A stretch of DNA of 61,779 bases from Desulfobacter vibrioformis DSM 8776 (GCF_000745975.1 NZ_JQKJ01000023.1:1-61779); one strand, 5' to 3'; shown: positions 1-7,697, counted from the first letter of the stretch. The notes: generated by a model from the sequence alone, not told the origin. Translations and numbers: made by a program.

Positions 1-223
1 CAACCTTTTTATTTTTCACAATGCCCTGGTATAAATTTTTGTTGTGAAATGCCAGGTTAAACAGGGCTGTAAAAATGGCAAGCGGTGATGCCCCTTTCGT
101 TTTAACGATTCCTGATTGATTCAATAACGTACCGATTTTAAATTTTGAAAAGAAATCATTGAGTACGCCAATCTGTTCTGAATTTGTTATTTGATTTTGT
201 AGGTCGGTAAGGGTAGTATTCAT
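1..223 (-). CDS. IS4-like transposase, N-terminal part (cut by window edge)
   Basis: A minus-strand reading frame opens with ATG at 223-221 and stays open to the window edge, giving about 74 residues. It begins MNTTLTDLQNQITNSEQ and continues with a segment reading FFSKFKIGTLLNQSG, then IVKTKGASPLAIFTALFNL. The pattern of a short helical lead followed by a 'K-x-KG-x-P-x-x-IF-x-x-LFNL-x-F' block resembles the N-terminus of IS4-superfamily transposases as I know them. The DDE catalytic core would lie beyond the window, so neither activity nor family can be confirmed. Sequence just upstream (224-420) is AT-rich and should contain the element end. Confidence 0.55.
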   Translation of the reverse strand, partial: MNTTLTDLQNQITNSEQIGVLNDFFSKFKIGTLLNQSGIVKTKGASPLAIFTALFNLAFHNKNLYQGIVKNKKV

Positions 224-361
224 TTTGACGAATTTCCTTTGTCTGAAATGTTTGTTTAGTGGTAAATGAAGCATATCATATAAAGCAGAATTCGTCAATT
301 TAAATTGTAAATTCAATTGGTTATAATTTTATTCACTGTTGTTTTTAAGCACCGAAAGTTG

Positions 362-403
362 AGTTACTACTATTTCAAATAACTATTTGAAATAGTAGTA
401 ACT
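362..403. repeat. Perfect 19-bp inverted repeat, 4-nt loop
   Basis: Positions 362-380 are the exact reverse complement of 385-403, separated by AACT. The stem is AT-rich and has no T-tract after it, so it is a poor intrinsic terminator. It lies between the truncated transposase and the capsule-type dehydratase gene. It may be a transposon-associated end structure or a cruciform. Apart from this stem I see nothing else convincing in the 224-529 gap. Confidence 0.6.
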
Positions 404-529
404 GTCCCGGCTTAAAACGATAGCCGGAGCATCCATGACCACCCAAAATTCAGGCCGTGTCATCCATACCATATTGGGGACATGTTTTTCGTCTTGTCAT
501 AGAAAATAGAATCAACAGGCTGGAAAAGA

Positions 530-2425
530 ATGGAACAGAAATTATCAAAATATACGAATTTAGCGACCATTATTCTTATTGATGCTGTATTGATTAGTAT
601 GTCGTGGTACAGCGCTTTTTTGCTGCGGTTTAATTTTGATATTCCTATTGAAAGTTCCGGCATGGTCTTTCGGATGATGCCGGGGGTCGTCATGGTTAAG
701 CTGATTATTTTTTATTTTTTCCATGCATACCAGGGGATGTGGCGGTACACGAGCATCACTGATTTGCTCAATGTCATCAAGGGGGCTGTTTTAAGCAGTT
801 TGATTATTTTATCCCTTATGCTTTATACCCATTATCTGAGAGGATGGCCCCGATCTGTTTTTGTGGCAGATGTAGTGCTTACAATACTCTTTGTCTCCGG
901 GGCAAGGGTCTGCCTGCGCCTGTATTTCGAGATGACAGGAGAAGACCACCTGAATGATAAAGTTGCAAGGTGGTTTACGGATAAAGCTAAAAAAAGAAAA
1001 AACAGCGTCAATTTGTTGATTATCGGTGCCGGAGACAGTGGAGAAAAATTATTCAGGGAGATCCGGGATAATCCGAGACTGAATTTCCATATTGTTGGAT
1101 TTATTGATGATGACTATTTAAAACAGAATAAAATGATCCACGGAGTTCGGGTGTTGGGCCGGGTTGAAGAGTTGCCAGAGTTGGCAAAGAAAGTCAATGC
1201 TCAGGAACTTCTCATTGCCGTTCCTTCTGCAACTTCAGAGCAGATGCGAACCATTGTGGAATGCTGCAAAAAAACAAAACTTCCCTTTAAAACCCTGCCC
1301 GGGTTAGGGGAGCTGATTAATGGGAAAGTAACCCTTAATGCGGTCAGGGACGTGGCATACAGGGATCTGTTGGGCCGGGAGACGGTCCATCTTGAAGAAA
1401 ATCTGATCGGTGAATATATCCGCCGTAAAACTGTTTTGGTCACCGGAGCCGGGGGGTCCATCGGTTCTGAACTATGTCGTCAGATCTGCCGGTTTAATCC
1501 GGAAAGACTTGTTTTGTTTGAACAGGCTGAAAGCCCTTTATATGATATTGATCTGGAGCTGAAGCGGGCCTTTCCTTATATTGAAATTGTTCCGGTGTTG
1601 GGTGATATCCGGAGCCTGAAACGGTTAACGAAAACATTTAAGTGGTTTAAGCCCCATAACGTATTTCATGCTGCCGCATACAAGCATGTCCCCATGCTGG
1701 AGATTCAGCCGTGGGAAGCGATTCTTAACAATATCGGCGGGACCCGGAATGTAGTTAATACAGCGTTGGCGTCCGGTGTGGAAAGATTTGTCATGGTGTC
1801 TACGGACAAGGCGGTCAGGCCGACAAATATCATGGGGACGACAAAACGTGTGGCAGAGCTTCTGGTTCAGGGTCAGAACTGCGATGACAGGGTGTCTACA
1901 AGGTTTATTACCGTCAGATTCGGAAACGTGGTCGGCAGTGTCGGCAGTGTTGTTCCTCTGTTCAAAAAGCAGATTGAGCAGGGCGGGCCTGTTACCATTA
2001 CCCATCCTGAAGTGACCCGTTATTTTATGACCATACCCGAGGCCAGTCAGCTGATTCTCCAGGCAGGTGCCATGGGAAAGGGAGGCGAGACATTCATTCT
2101 TGAAATGGGGACTTCCGTAAAAATTTTAGACATGGCCAAAGATCTGATCAGGCTTTCCGGATTTGAGCCTGAAAAAGATATCCCCATTGAGTTCATCGGC
2201 CTGAGGCCGGGTGAAAAACTTTACGAGGAATTGATTACCCAAGGGGAAGATATTGTTCCGACAGCCCACAAAAAAATTATGGTGTTGTCCGGTACCAGCT
2301 GTGAGTTAGATCAATTGAATGAGGATATTGATCATATCCTTGATATGGCAAAAAAACAGGATGACAAGAAAATCAGAGTCATGTTAAAAAAAATTGTCCC
2401 GGAATATCAGCCCGCAGACAATTAA
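530..2425 (+). CDS. Membrane-anchored nucleoside-diphosphate-sugar 4,6-dehydratase/epimerase (CapD/WbpM/PglF family)
   Basis: 631 residues, the usual size of the long, membrane-bound CapD-like proteins. About four hydrophobic helices occupy residues 10-130. A first Rossmann segment carries GAGDSGEK near residue 166 and a second carries TGAGGSIGSE near residue 303, the NAD(P)-binding site of the extended SDR catalytic domain. The segment VSTDKAVRPTNIMGTTKR near 422-440 has Met where classical SDRs have the catalytic Tyr, as in the WbpM/FlaA1 branch; Lys is kept. Family members convert UDP-GlcNAc-type sugars to 4-keto-6-deoxy forms for O-antigen, capsule or glycan synthesis. The exact substrate cannot be read from sequence. 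It heads a surface-sugar region with gmd and fcl downstream. Confidence 0.88.
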   Translation: MEQKLSKYTNLATIILIDAVLISMSWYSAFLLRFNFDIPIESSGMVFRMMPGVVMVKLIIFYFFHAYQGMWRYTSITDLLNVIKGAVLSSLIILSLMLYTHYLRGWPRSVFVADVVLTILFVSGARVCLRLYFEMTGEDHLNDKVARWFTDKAKKRKNSVNLLIIGAGDSGEKLFREIRDNPRLNFHIVGFIDDDYLKQNKMIHGVRVLGRVEELPELAKKVNAQELLIAVPSATSEQMRTIVECCKKTKLPFKTLPGLGELINGKVTLNAVRDVAYRDLLGRETVHLEENLIGEYIRRKTVLVTGAGGSIGSELCRQICRFNPERLVLFEQAESPLYDIDLELKRAFPYIEIVPVLGDIRSLKRLTKTFKWFKPHNVFHAAAYKHVPMLEIQPWEAILNNIGGTRNVVNTALASGVERFVMVSTDKAVRPTNIMGTTKRVAELLVQGQNCDDRVSTRFITVRFGNVVGSVGSVVPLFKKQIEQGGPVTITHPEVTRYFMTIPEASQLILQAGAMGKGGETFILEMGTSVKILDMAKDLIRLSGFEPEKDIPIEFIGLRPGEKLYEELITQGEDIVPTAHKKIMVLSGTSCELDQLNEDIDHILDMAKKQDDKKIRVMLKKIVPEYQPADN

Positions 2426-2443
2426 CCAGGAGAATACAAAATC

Positions 2444-2854
2444 ATGCTTCAGGCTAAAAAACATTTTGGGGTTGGACTGGTTGCAGGAATTATTTTAGCG
2501 ACCTTGTTTTTTCAATTCTTTGCCCCACGGTATGAAATTCTTAAATTGGACCAGATGGTTATTAAACAGGATAAGTGGTCCGGGGATTCGTGGCGGCAGG
2601 AGGGGCACAAGTGGATAGAAATTGAAGATTCGGACCAGGACTGGAAACCGCTTGATATGGTGTTGATTGAAGCATTGAAACTATCCGATAATCATCAGTT
2701 AAATCCAATCGCATCTTTAAAAAAGAAATATCCTGTGTTAAAGGAATTCTCCGATCAAGATATTATGGAAAGGATTAAAACGATATACGCCCAGAAAATT
2801 ATGGTGGATCTTTATTTTGACAAGATTGGGTCAGGGAGTACTGTTGAAAACTGA
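2444..2854 (+). CDS. Small single-span membrane protein, unknown function
   Basis: 136 residues. The start is supported by CCAGGAG a few bases upstream. An N-terminal hydrophobic helix (about residues 9-26, VGLVAGIILATLFFQFF) is followed by a charged soluble part ending ...KIGSGSTVEN. I recognise no domain. It lies 18 nt after the CapD-like gene on the same strand and is probably co-transcribed with it. Its stop codon abuts the ACCACGG-type repeat that precedes the next gene, so the 3' end may have been altered by insertion of that repeat. Confidence 0.6.
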   Translation: MLQAKKHFGVGLVAGIILATLFFQFFAPRYEILKLDQMVIKQDKWSGDSWRQEGHKWIEIEDSDQDWKPLDMVLIEALKLSDNHQLNPIASLKKKYPVLKEFSDQDIMERIKTIYAQKIMVDLYFDKIGSGSTVEN

Positions 2855-2883
2855 ACCACGGAAAACACGGAAGAACACGGAAA
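2855..2883. repeat. Left ACCACGGAA-type repeat flanking the GxxExxY gene
   Basis: The sequence reads ACCACGGAAAACACGGAAG followed by AACACGGAAA, that is CACGGAANN units of about 9 bp. The reverse complement of 3265-3292 begins AACCACGGAAGATACGG, so the two repeats are inverted around the gene. Similar 9-bp units build the hairpin elements near 6.3, 26.0, 37.6 and 38.9 kb. Confidence 0.6.
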
Positions 2884-3257
2884 TGAGTTTACTTTTTGAA
2901 GAAGAAACTTATTTGATTCGTGGTGCTGTCTTTGAGGTCTACAAAGAAATGGACTGCGGGTTCCTGGAAGCAGTTTACCAGGAGTGTCTGGAAAAGGAGC
3001 TAAGCAAACGGGGCATCCCATTTGTTGCTCAGCAGGAGATCCAGTTGATGTACAAAGGCGAACCGCTTCATCAGACCTACAAGCCGGATTTGATTTGTTA
3101 CAACAAAATCATAATGGAGTTGAAAGCGGTTAAGAATATTGTTCCCGAACATAAAGCACAGGTTATCAACTACCTGAAAGTAACGAACTTGAAATTAGGA
3201 TTACTGATCAACTTTGGCAGTCACCCCAAAGTTGAGCTTGAGCGCTTTGCGCTCTAA
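2883..3257 (+). CDS. GxxExxY family protein (PD-(D/E)XK nuclease-like fold)
   Basis: 124 residues from ATG 2883; an upstream extension in the same frame would overlap the previous gene and read through the repeat. The diagnostic motif is GFLEAVYQECL (G-x-x-E-x-x-Y) near residue 27. A nuclease-like core follows: KPDLICYNKIIMELKAVK (D...E-x-K) near 70-87, then a region ending GLLINFG as in the family consensus. Known members are small, often multicopy, and their biochemical role is not established. The gene is bracketed by inverted ACCACGGAA repeats and separates a sugar-region gene from a toxin-antitoxin pair, which suggests it arrived as a compact insertion. Confidence 0.85.
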   Translation: MSLLFEEETYLIRGAVFEVYKEMDCGFLEAVYQECLEKELSKRGIPFVAQQEIQLMYKGEPLHQTYKPDLICYNKIIMELKAVKNIVPEHKAQVINYLKVTNLKLGLLINFGSHPKVELERFAL

Positions 3258-3264
3258 CTTTCAG

Positions 3265-3292
3265 TGCGTTCCGTATCTTCCGTGGTTAAAAG
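3265..3292. repeat. Right, inverted copy of the ACCACGGAA repeat
   Basis: The plus strand shows GTGCGTTCCGTATCTTCCG then TGGTTAAAA. Its complement matches the repeat at 2855-2883 in the ACCACGGAA core, so the GxxExxY gene lies inside an inverted pair about 430 bp across. Confidence 0.55.
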
Positions 3293-3340
3293 CCTGTTTA
3301 CTTCCACCATGCCGGCACTGGACAGGAACTTGTATTTGAA

Positions 3341-3634
3341 GTGAGATTTGACGAAATTGTCGAACATGTTGCAGGGATAGTAAAAGAAGAATTGGACAGC
3401 AATTATAAACTGTTTTTATTCGGATCCCGCGCAAAAAATAAACATGATGAAAAATCAGATATAGACATTGGGATACTATCAGACAAACCGATCACAGCAA
3501 AGCAGATGCTGACGATACAGGAAAAACTGGAACAGATACCTACCTTATTAAAAATTGATTTTCTTGATTTTAATTCAGTAGGAGATGATTTCAAAAAAAC
3601 AGCACTCAAACATATTCAGGAAATAAAAGGGTGA
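3341..3634 (+). CDS. mntA: MntA-type minimal nucleotidyltransferase, antitoxin of a HepT/MntA pair
   Basis: 97 residues from a GTG start. The polymerase-beta-type nucleotidyltransferase signature is seen as FGSRAKNKHDEKSDIDIGI (GSxxx...SDxDxxI) near residues 27-46, with a further acidic residue in KIDFLDF near 78-82. In characterised HepT/MntA systems MntA transfers AMP to a tyrosine on HepT and blocks its RNase activity. The stop overlaps the GTG start of the HEPN gene by four bases (3631-3634), the usual arrangement for these pairs. Start choice rests on the absence of a better in-frame codon. Confidence 0.85.
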   Translation: MRFDEIVEHVAGIVKEELDSNYKLFLFGSRAKNKHDEKSDIDIGILSDKPITAKQMLTIQEKLEQIPTLLKIDFLDFNSVGDDFKKTALKHIQEIKG

Positions 3635-4035
3635 GTTCAGATAAACTGAATAGAAATCTAATAAATCTTAAAAAAGCGCTGAATCGTTTTGAAGAGGCAA
3701 TACAGGAGTCTGAATCATCAATTGTCATGGATGCGACTGTCCAGCGGTTTGAATTTACATATGAATTGACATGGAAAACTTTAAAGACCTTTTTAGAAGA
3801 TGTCCATGGAATTCGAACAGTTTCCCCAAGACAGGTGTTTAAAGAAGCATATGCACTTGACCTGATCAAAAAAGAAGAAGTATTTCTGGAAATGATTCAA
3901 TCAAGAAATTTATTATCCCATACATATAATGAAGAGCAGGCAAAAGTTATATACGAAAAATGCCCGGCATATTTAATAGCCATGAAAAATCTATTTAAGC
4001 AAATTTACATTGATGACCCCGGACAATACAGCTAA
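3631..4035 (+). CDS. hepT: HepT-type HEPN toxin (nucleotidyltransferase substrate-binding family)
   Basis: 134 residues, GTG start overlapping the mntA stop. The protein is all-helical. It has the HEPN motif RNLLSHTY near residues 91-98, fitting R-x4-H-x-Y; Arg and His form the ribonuclease site and the Tyr is the residue that MntA adenylylates in characterised systems. The family is also known as HI0074-like substrate-binding protein. All key residues are present, so the pair looks functional. The stop is followed six bases later by a 40-bp sequence that also follows brnA at 55.16 kb. The last 38 nt of this gene region recur at 6429-6466. Confidence 0.85.
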   Translation: MSSDKLNRNLINLKKALNRFEEAIQESESSIVMDATVQRFEFTYELTWKTLKTFLEDVHGIRTVSPRQVFKEAYALDLIKKEEVFLEMIQSRNLLSHTYNEEQAKVIYEKCPAYLIAMKNLFKQIYIDDPGQYS

Positions 4036-4040
4036 AAATA

Positions 4041-4080
4041 TTTATAAGAAACTAGAGACAAGATACAGGAAACAAGAAGG
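4041..4080. repeat. 40-bp repeat, copy A, after hepT
   Basis: These 40 bases, beginning TTTATAAGAAACTAGAGAC and ending AACAAGAAGG, are identical to 55164-55203. Both copies start 1-5 bases after the stop codon of a toxin-antitoxin operon. Confidence 0.85.
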
Positions 4081-4084
4081 AGAA

Positions 4085-4105
4085 GCGCCTAGGGGCGCCC
4101 TTTTT
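4085..4105 (+). terminator. Possible terminator after the HepT/MntA pair
   Basis: GCGCC-TAGG-GGCGC stem-loop followed by CC and TTTTT. The stem is only five G-C pairs, so strength is uncertain. The downstream gap to gmd (4106-4218) also contains a decayed copy of the lipoprotein leader at 4167-4204. Confidence 0.45.
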
Positions 4106-4218
4106 AGCCCTGCATTGTTGCTGTTTTTAGTTTCATTGTTCGTTGTGGGCCTTACGCCCATGACTGTTATTAGGTATTTTCCTGCTTTGTGCGTTGTCTG
4201 TAACAGGAGGAGTAACCA

Positions 4219-5304
4219 TTGAAACGAGCATTAATAACAGGAATAACAGGTCAGGATGGCGCATATCTGGCTGAATTTCTTTTAAAAAAAGGATATGAAG
4301 TCCACGGTATCAAGAGAAGAGCCTCTCTTTTTAATACCGACAGGATAGATCATCTGTATCAAGACCCCCATGATCCGGATAGGAGGTTTTTTCTCCATTA
4401 TGGGGATTTAACAGACTCCACAAATTTGATCAGGATTATTCAACAGGTTCAACCGGATGAAATTTACAACCTGGCTGCCCAGAGCCATGTGGCGGTTTCT
4501 TTTGAATCTCCGGAATACACAGCAGATACCGATGCACTTGGAACCCTGCGTATTCTTGAAGGCATTCGCCTGCTGGGGTTGGAAAGAAAAACCCGTTTTT
4601 ACCAGGCATCCACCTCTGAGTTATTTGGCGAGGTGCAGGAAATTCCCCAGACAGAACAGACGCCGTTTTATCCCAGAAGCCCTTATGCTGTTGCCAAGAT
4701 GTATGCGTACTGGATAACGGTTAATTACCGGGAAGCCTATGGGATTTATGCCTGTAACGGGATTCTGTTCAACCATGAATCTCCCCTGCGGGGTGAAACC
4801 TTTGTGACACGTAAGATAACAAGGGCCATGGCAAGAATAAGCCTTAATCTTCAGGACTGTCTCTATCTTGGGAATTTAGATGCAAAACGGGACTGGGGCC
4901 ATGCAAAGGATTATGTCAAAATGCAGTGGCTGATGCTCCAGCAGGAAGAGCCGGATGATTTTGTCATTGCAACGGGTGAGCAGCATTCTGTAAGGGAATT
5001 TGTAACACTGGCAGCAAAGGAACTTGGTATTGAGATTGTATGGAAAGGCAGCGGTATTGATGAAAAAGGCTATGATGCAGCATCCGGTAAGGTGATCGTT
5101 GTAGTTGATCCTAAATATTTCAGGCCCACAGAGGTTGAAACGCTCCTGGGTGATCCGTCAAAAGCTGAAAGAATACTGGGCTGGACACCTAAGATACCAT
5201 TTGAGAAACTTGTTGCTGAAATGGTACGCCAGGATTTGACGGAAGCTCAAAAAGATGATCTATGCAAAAAAGCTGGATTTGAAATATTTGATTATAATGA
5301 ATAG
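4219..5304 (+). CDS. gmd: GDP-mannose 4,6-dehydratase
   Basis: 361 residues, full length. It converts GDP-D-mannose to GDP-4-keto-6-deoxy-mannose, the first step to GDP-L-fucose and related sugars. The SDR glycine motif [11 protein letters not shown] lies at residues 7-17. STSELFGE near 130-138 and [12 protein letters not shown] near 154-165 hold the catalytic Thr/Ser, Glu and Tyr-x3-Lys. The start is TTG at 4219 with a strong GGAGGAG site 7-13 bases upstream. fcl follows after nine bases, so the two form a pathway pair. The two genes are bracketed by duplicated fragments (3999-4036/6429-6466 and 4167-4204/6583-6620), suggesting insertion as a cassette. Confidence 0.95.
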   Translation: MKRALITGITGQDGAYLAEFLLKKGYEVHGIKRRASLFNTDRIDHLYQDPHDPDRRFFLHYGDLTDSTNLIRIIQQVQPDEIYNLAAQSHVAVSFESPEYTADTDALGTLRILEGIRLLGLERKTRFYQASTSELFGEVQEIPQTEQTPFYPRSPYAVAKMYAYWITVNYREAYGIYACNGILFNHESPLRGETFVTRKITRAMARISLNLQDCLYLGNLDAKRDWGHAKDYVKMQWLMLQQEEPDDFVIATGEQHSVREFVTLAAKELGIEIVWKGSGIDEKGYDAASGKVIVVVDPKYFRPTEVETLLGDPSKAERILGWTPKIPFEKLVAEMVRQDLTEAQKDDLCKKAGFEIFDYNE

Positions 5305-5313
5305 GCAGCACTA

Positions 5314-6267
5314 ATGGATACGCATTCAAAAATATTGATCACAGGCCCACGTGGACTTGTGGGGTCGGCTATTGTTCGCAGATTGAAAAAGGAAGGATAT
5401 GCCAATCTTCTTACACCGGTCCATTCAGATTTGGAGCTGTTGGATCAAGGGGCTGTGAGTGATTATTTTGAAAGTGAAAAACCGGAATATGTTTTTCTTG
5501 CAGCCGCAAAGGTGGGGGGGATCCTGGCCAACAATACCTATCCGGCGGATTTTATATATGAAAATCTGATGATTCAGAATAATATCCTGCATCAGAGTTA
5601 TCTCCACCAGGTAAAAAAATTAATCTTTCTTGGATCCTCCTGTATTTATCCTAAGCTTTGTCCCCAGCCCATGAAAGAAGCGTATTTAATGACAGGGCCG
5701 TTGGAACCTACCAATTCTGCCTATGCAGTTGCCAAAATCGCAGGCATTGAAATGTGCTGGGCCTATAACAGACAATATGGAACCTGTTTCCTTCCGGTGA
5801 TGCCCACAAACTTATATGGTCCCAATGATAATTTTGATCTGGATACCTCCCATGTTCTCCCTGCCCTGCTCAGGAAATTCCATGAGGCAAAATTGGAGAA
5901 CAGAAATTCTGTAACCATTTGGGGGACGGGTCATCCAAAAAGAGAATTTCTCCATGTGGATGATCTGGCTGATGCCTGTGTGTTCCTTGCAAACAGCGAT
6001 TCCGGACAGGTGGATTATGCTGAAAAGCCATTGTTCAATATTGGAACAGGTAAGGATTTGAGTATATTTGAGCTTTCTCAATTGATAAAAGATATCACAG
6101 GATTCAATGGAAAGATTGTTTTTGATCCTTCAAAACCAGATGGTACACCAAGGAAGTTACTCGATATTTCAAAAGTGAATACTTTGGGCTGGAATGCGGA
6201 TATCTCGTTGAAAGATGGATTGGAAAGCGTTTATCAGTGGTACATAAAAGAACATTGCCAATCATGA
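5314..6267 (+). CDS. fcl: GDP-L-fucose synthase (epimerase/reductase)
   Basis: 317 residues. It takes the Gmd product to GDP-L-fucose by 3,5-epimerisation and NADPH reduction. The nucleotide motif GPRGLVGSAIV lies near residues 10-20. GSSCIYPKLCPQP near 106-118 and NSAYAVAKIAG near 134-144 provide the Ser and Tyr-x3-Lys of the active site; the family's conserved Cys and His positions (SSCIYP, LHVDDLAD) are present. ATG start nine bases after gmd. Downstream, after four bases and a 10-bp target duplication, a short inverted-repeat element begins at 6282, so the operon appears to end here. Confidence 0.95.
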   Translation: MDTHSKILITGPRGLVGSAIVRRLKKEGYANLLTPVHSDLELLDQGAVSDYFESEKPEYVFLAAAKVGGILANNTYPADFIYENLMIQNNILHQSYLHQVKKLIFLGSSCIYPKLCPQPMKEAYLMTGPLEPTNSAYAVAKIAGIEMCWAYNRQYGTCFLPVMPTNLYGPNDNFDLDTSHVLPALLRKFHEAKLENRNSVTIWGTGHPKREFLHVDDLADACVFLANSDSGQVDYAEKPLFNIGTGKDLSIFELSQLIKDITGFNGKIVFDPSKPDGTPRKLLDISKVNTLGWNADISLKDGLESVYQWYIKEHCQS

Positions 6268-6281
6268 AAGGCGTCCTGAGT

Positions 6282-6412
6282 CAATGCCATAAACTTAAGT
6301 ATTCAGATTTTATTTTACCACGAAGAACACGAAGTTCACGAAGATATTAGAGAACTAAACTTCGTGAACTTCGTGGTTTTAATCTGAAAAGTTTCTTAAC
6401 TTTATGACATTG
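6282..6412. mobile_element. 131-bp MITE-like element with 10-bp target duplication (copy 1)
   Basis: The left end reads CAATGCCATAAACTTAAG; the reverse complement of the right end is CAATGTCATAAAGTTAAG (16 of 18 match). Inner arms carry CACGAAGAA-CACGAAGTT-CACGAAG units on the left and their complement on the right. The element is flanked by exact direct repeats CGTCCTGAGT at 6272-6281 and 6413-6422. It encodes no protein. Copies 2 and 3 are at 37521-37665 and about 38813-38927. Confidence 0.88.
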
Positions 6413-6570
6413 CGTCCTGAGTGTATAGGCAAATTTATATTGATGACCCCGGACAAAACAGCTAAATTGGATTTTGCTGTGAGTAACCGAAAAAAAACTC
6501 CCTGTCGGCATACAGGAGGAGAACTATCTATACGCGATTTTTTAAAACTCAGGTACATTAAGAGGGAATA

Positions 6571-7410
6571 GTGTCTAAAATATTATTAGGTGTTTTCATG
6601 CTTTTTGCGTTGTCTGTAACGGGATGCAGTTCTTCAAAGGTAACCTGGTATAAAGCCGGATCCGGACAGGCTGATTTTAATGTTGATCATGCAGAATGCA
6701 GGATCATAGCCGAACAGATGGGAAGGGACGCAACCCTTACGGGGAAAAAAATCAGCATCAAAGCTTATGCAGAAGCGTATGAAGAATGTATTTATAACCG
6801 GGGATGGTCAAAGGAACCGCCTGCCGTAAAAAAAAATAACACTGCAGCGGAAAAAATAACACTGCTGGCTGAATTGGAGGATGACAGGGTTTCAGCGTTT
6901 AACAGACAGTTTGCAGTTCCGGAAGGATTTTTTAACACAGGCAACACAATTGCAGCAGCACAAGGTCTGAAAAATCAATTTCTGACATTCCGGAACAGTC
7001 AGGGGATGGCGTTGAATCTAACGTTCCAGCAGACTGAGAATAGAATGTTTAAAAAAAACGATTTCCCTGTGAATGATCCTTTCTTTATTTATGATAAGGG
7101 GGGAGAGCCCAAAGAAGGGGAAAAAATCAGATGGACTGTTTTTGCCGGTGAATTTCAAAACAGCTGGTTAACTGGAATCGGCTGCTATTTATTACTTGAT
7201 CCGGCAAATCGCGTCACGATAATTTTAACTTCTGAAATAAGTGGTCCTGATGGTATTCCGCCCGAAGGGTTGAGGCTGACTGAAAATCAGAAAAATGACG
7301 TGAATGCATTTCAGGAAAAATGGATTCACAATTTTAAAACAGCTTTTGGCGGATGTCCGGACTGTGAAAAGAAACATACAAAATTCTGGTGGAATATGTT
7401 TCTGAGATGA
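6571..7410 (+). CDS. Predicted outer-membrane or periplasmic lipoprotein, unknown function
   Basis: 279 residues from GTG 6571 with AGAGGGA upstream. A lipoprotein signal peptide is clear: MSKILLGVFMLFALSVTGC, with Cys19 as the lipidation site. The first mature segment (about residues 25-75) has a W...D...C...C-x-x-R-GW spacing seen in many small Gram-negative lipoproteins (AECRIIAEQ, EECIYNRGW), probably one disulfide. The rest has no domain I recognise; CPDC lies near the C-terminus. Its coding start at 6583-6620 recurs in decayed form at 4167-4204, upstream of gmd, so this gene may once have followed hepT directly. It is isolated on the plus strand and ends before a strong terminator. Confidence 0.72.
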   Translation: MSKILLGVFMLFALSVTGCSSSKVTWYKAGSGQADFNVDHAECRIIAEQMGRDATLTGKKISIKAYAEAYEECIYNRGWSKEPPAVKKNNTAAEKITLLAELEDDRVSAFNRQFAVPEGFFNTGNTIAAAQGLKNQFLTFRNSQGMALNLTFQQTENRMFKKNDFPVNDPFFIYDKGGEPKEGEKIRWTVFAGEFQNSWLTGIGCYLLLDPANRVTIILTSEISGPDGIPPEGLRLTENQKNDVNAFQEKWIHNFKTAFGGCPDCEKKHTKFWWNMFLR

Positions 7411-7527
7411 ACAGCCCATCGAATTTTGTCATGAATTCAAATAAAAAAGCCGCTGTAAACCACTAACTCCATGTGCTTCAATGCGTTGACCACGAGTTCG
7501 GAATTAGAGGTCATGCAGACCGAATTG

Positions 7528-7568
7528 ACCGCCGTTACGCAAACCATGCGAATCGGCGGTTTTTTTTT
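7528..7568 (+). terminator. Intrinsic terminator downstream of the lipoprotein region
   Basis: ACCGCCG (7528-7534) pairs with CGGCGGT (7554-7560), with GCA/TGC pairs extending the stem inward, followed by eight T residues (7561-7568). The 120 nt before it hold no gene; a short untranslated tail or an uncharacterised small RNA cannot be excluded. Confidence 0.8.
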
Positions 7569-7667
7569 GCGTTTAAAATGTCTTTCCCACACAGGGCATC
7601 AGGTTGGAAATTAAATTCCAATTCCATTAGCTTTTAAATAGCCGCCGCTCTGCCTGTTACAATTTTC

Positions 7668-7697
7668 TTGACAAATCGGAAAAACAGCATGTACATA
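7668..7697 (+). promoter_or_regulatory. Candidate sigma-70 promoter for the hydrogenase-4-like operon
   Basis: TTGACA at 7668-7673, 18-bp spacer, TACATA at 7692-7697, about 70 nt upstream of the first start codon. An 18-bp near-palindrome (TTGGAA...TTCCAA, 7604-7621) lies upstream and could be an operator; no regulator is implicated. Confidence 0.45.

Noticed and set aside
460-693. Minus-strand frame over the start of the CapD-like gene
   Set aside because: Antisense to a well-supported gene, with no motif and no ribosome site.
4010-4222. 70-codon plus-strand frame between hepT and gmd
   Set aside because: It overlaps the hepT end, lacks a ribosome site and runs through the 40-bp repeat, a stem-loop and the decayed lipoprotein leader. 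It reads as leftover sequence, not a gene.
7430-7527. Possible small RNA before the terminator at 7528
   Set aside because: There is a weak second stem (TTCGG/CCGAA), but no promoter or known RNA family could be seen; it may just be a 3' untranslated tail.
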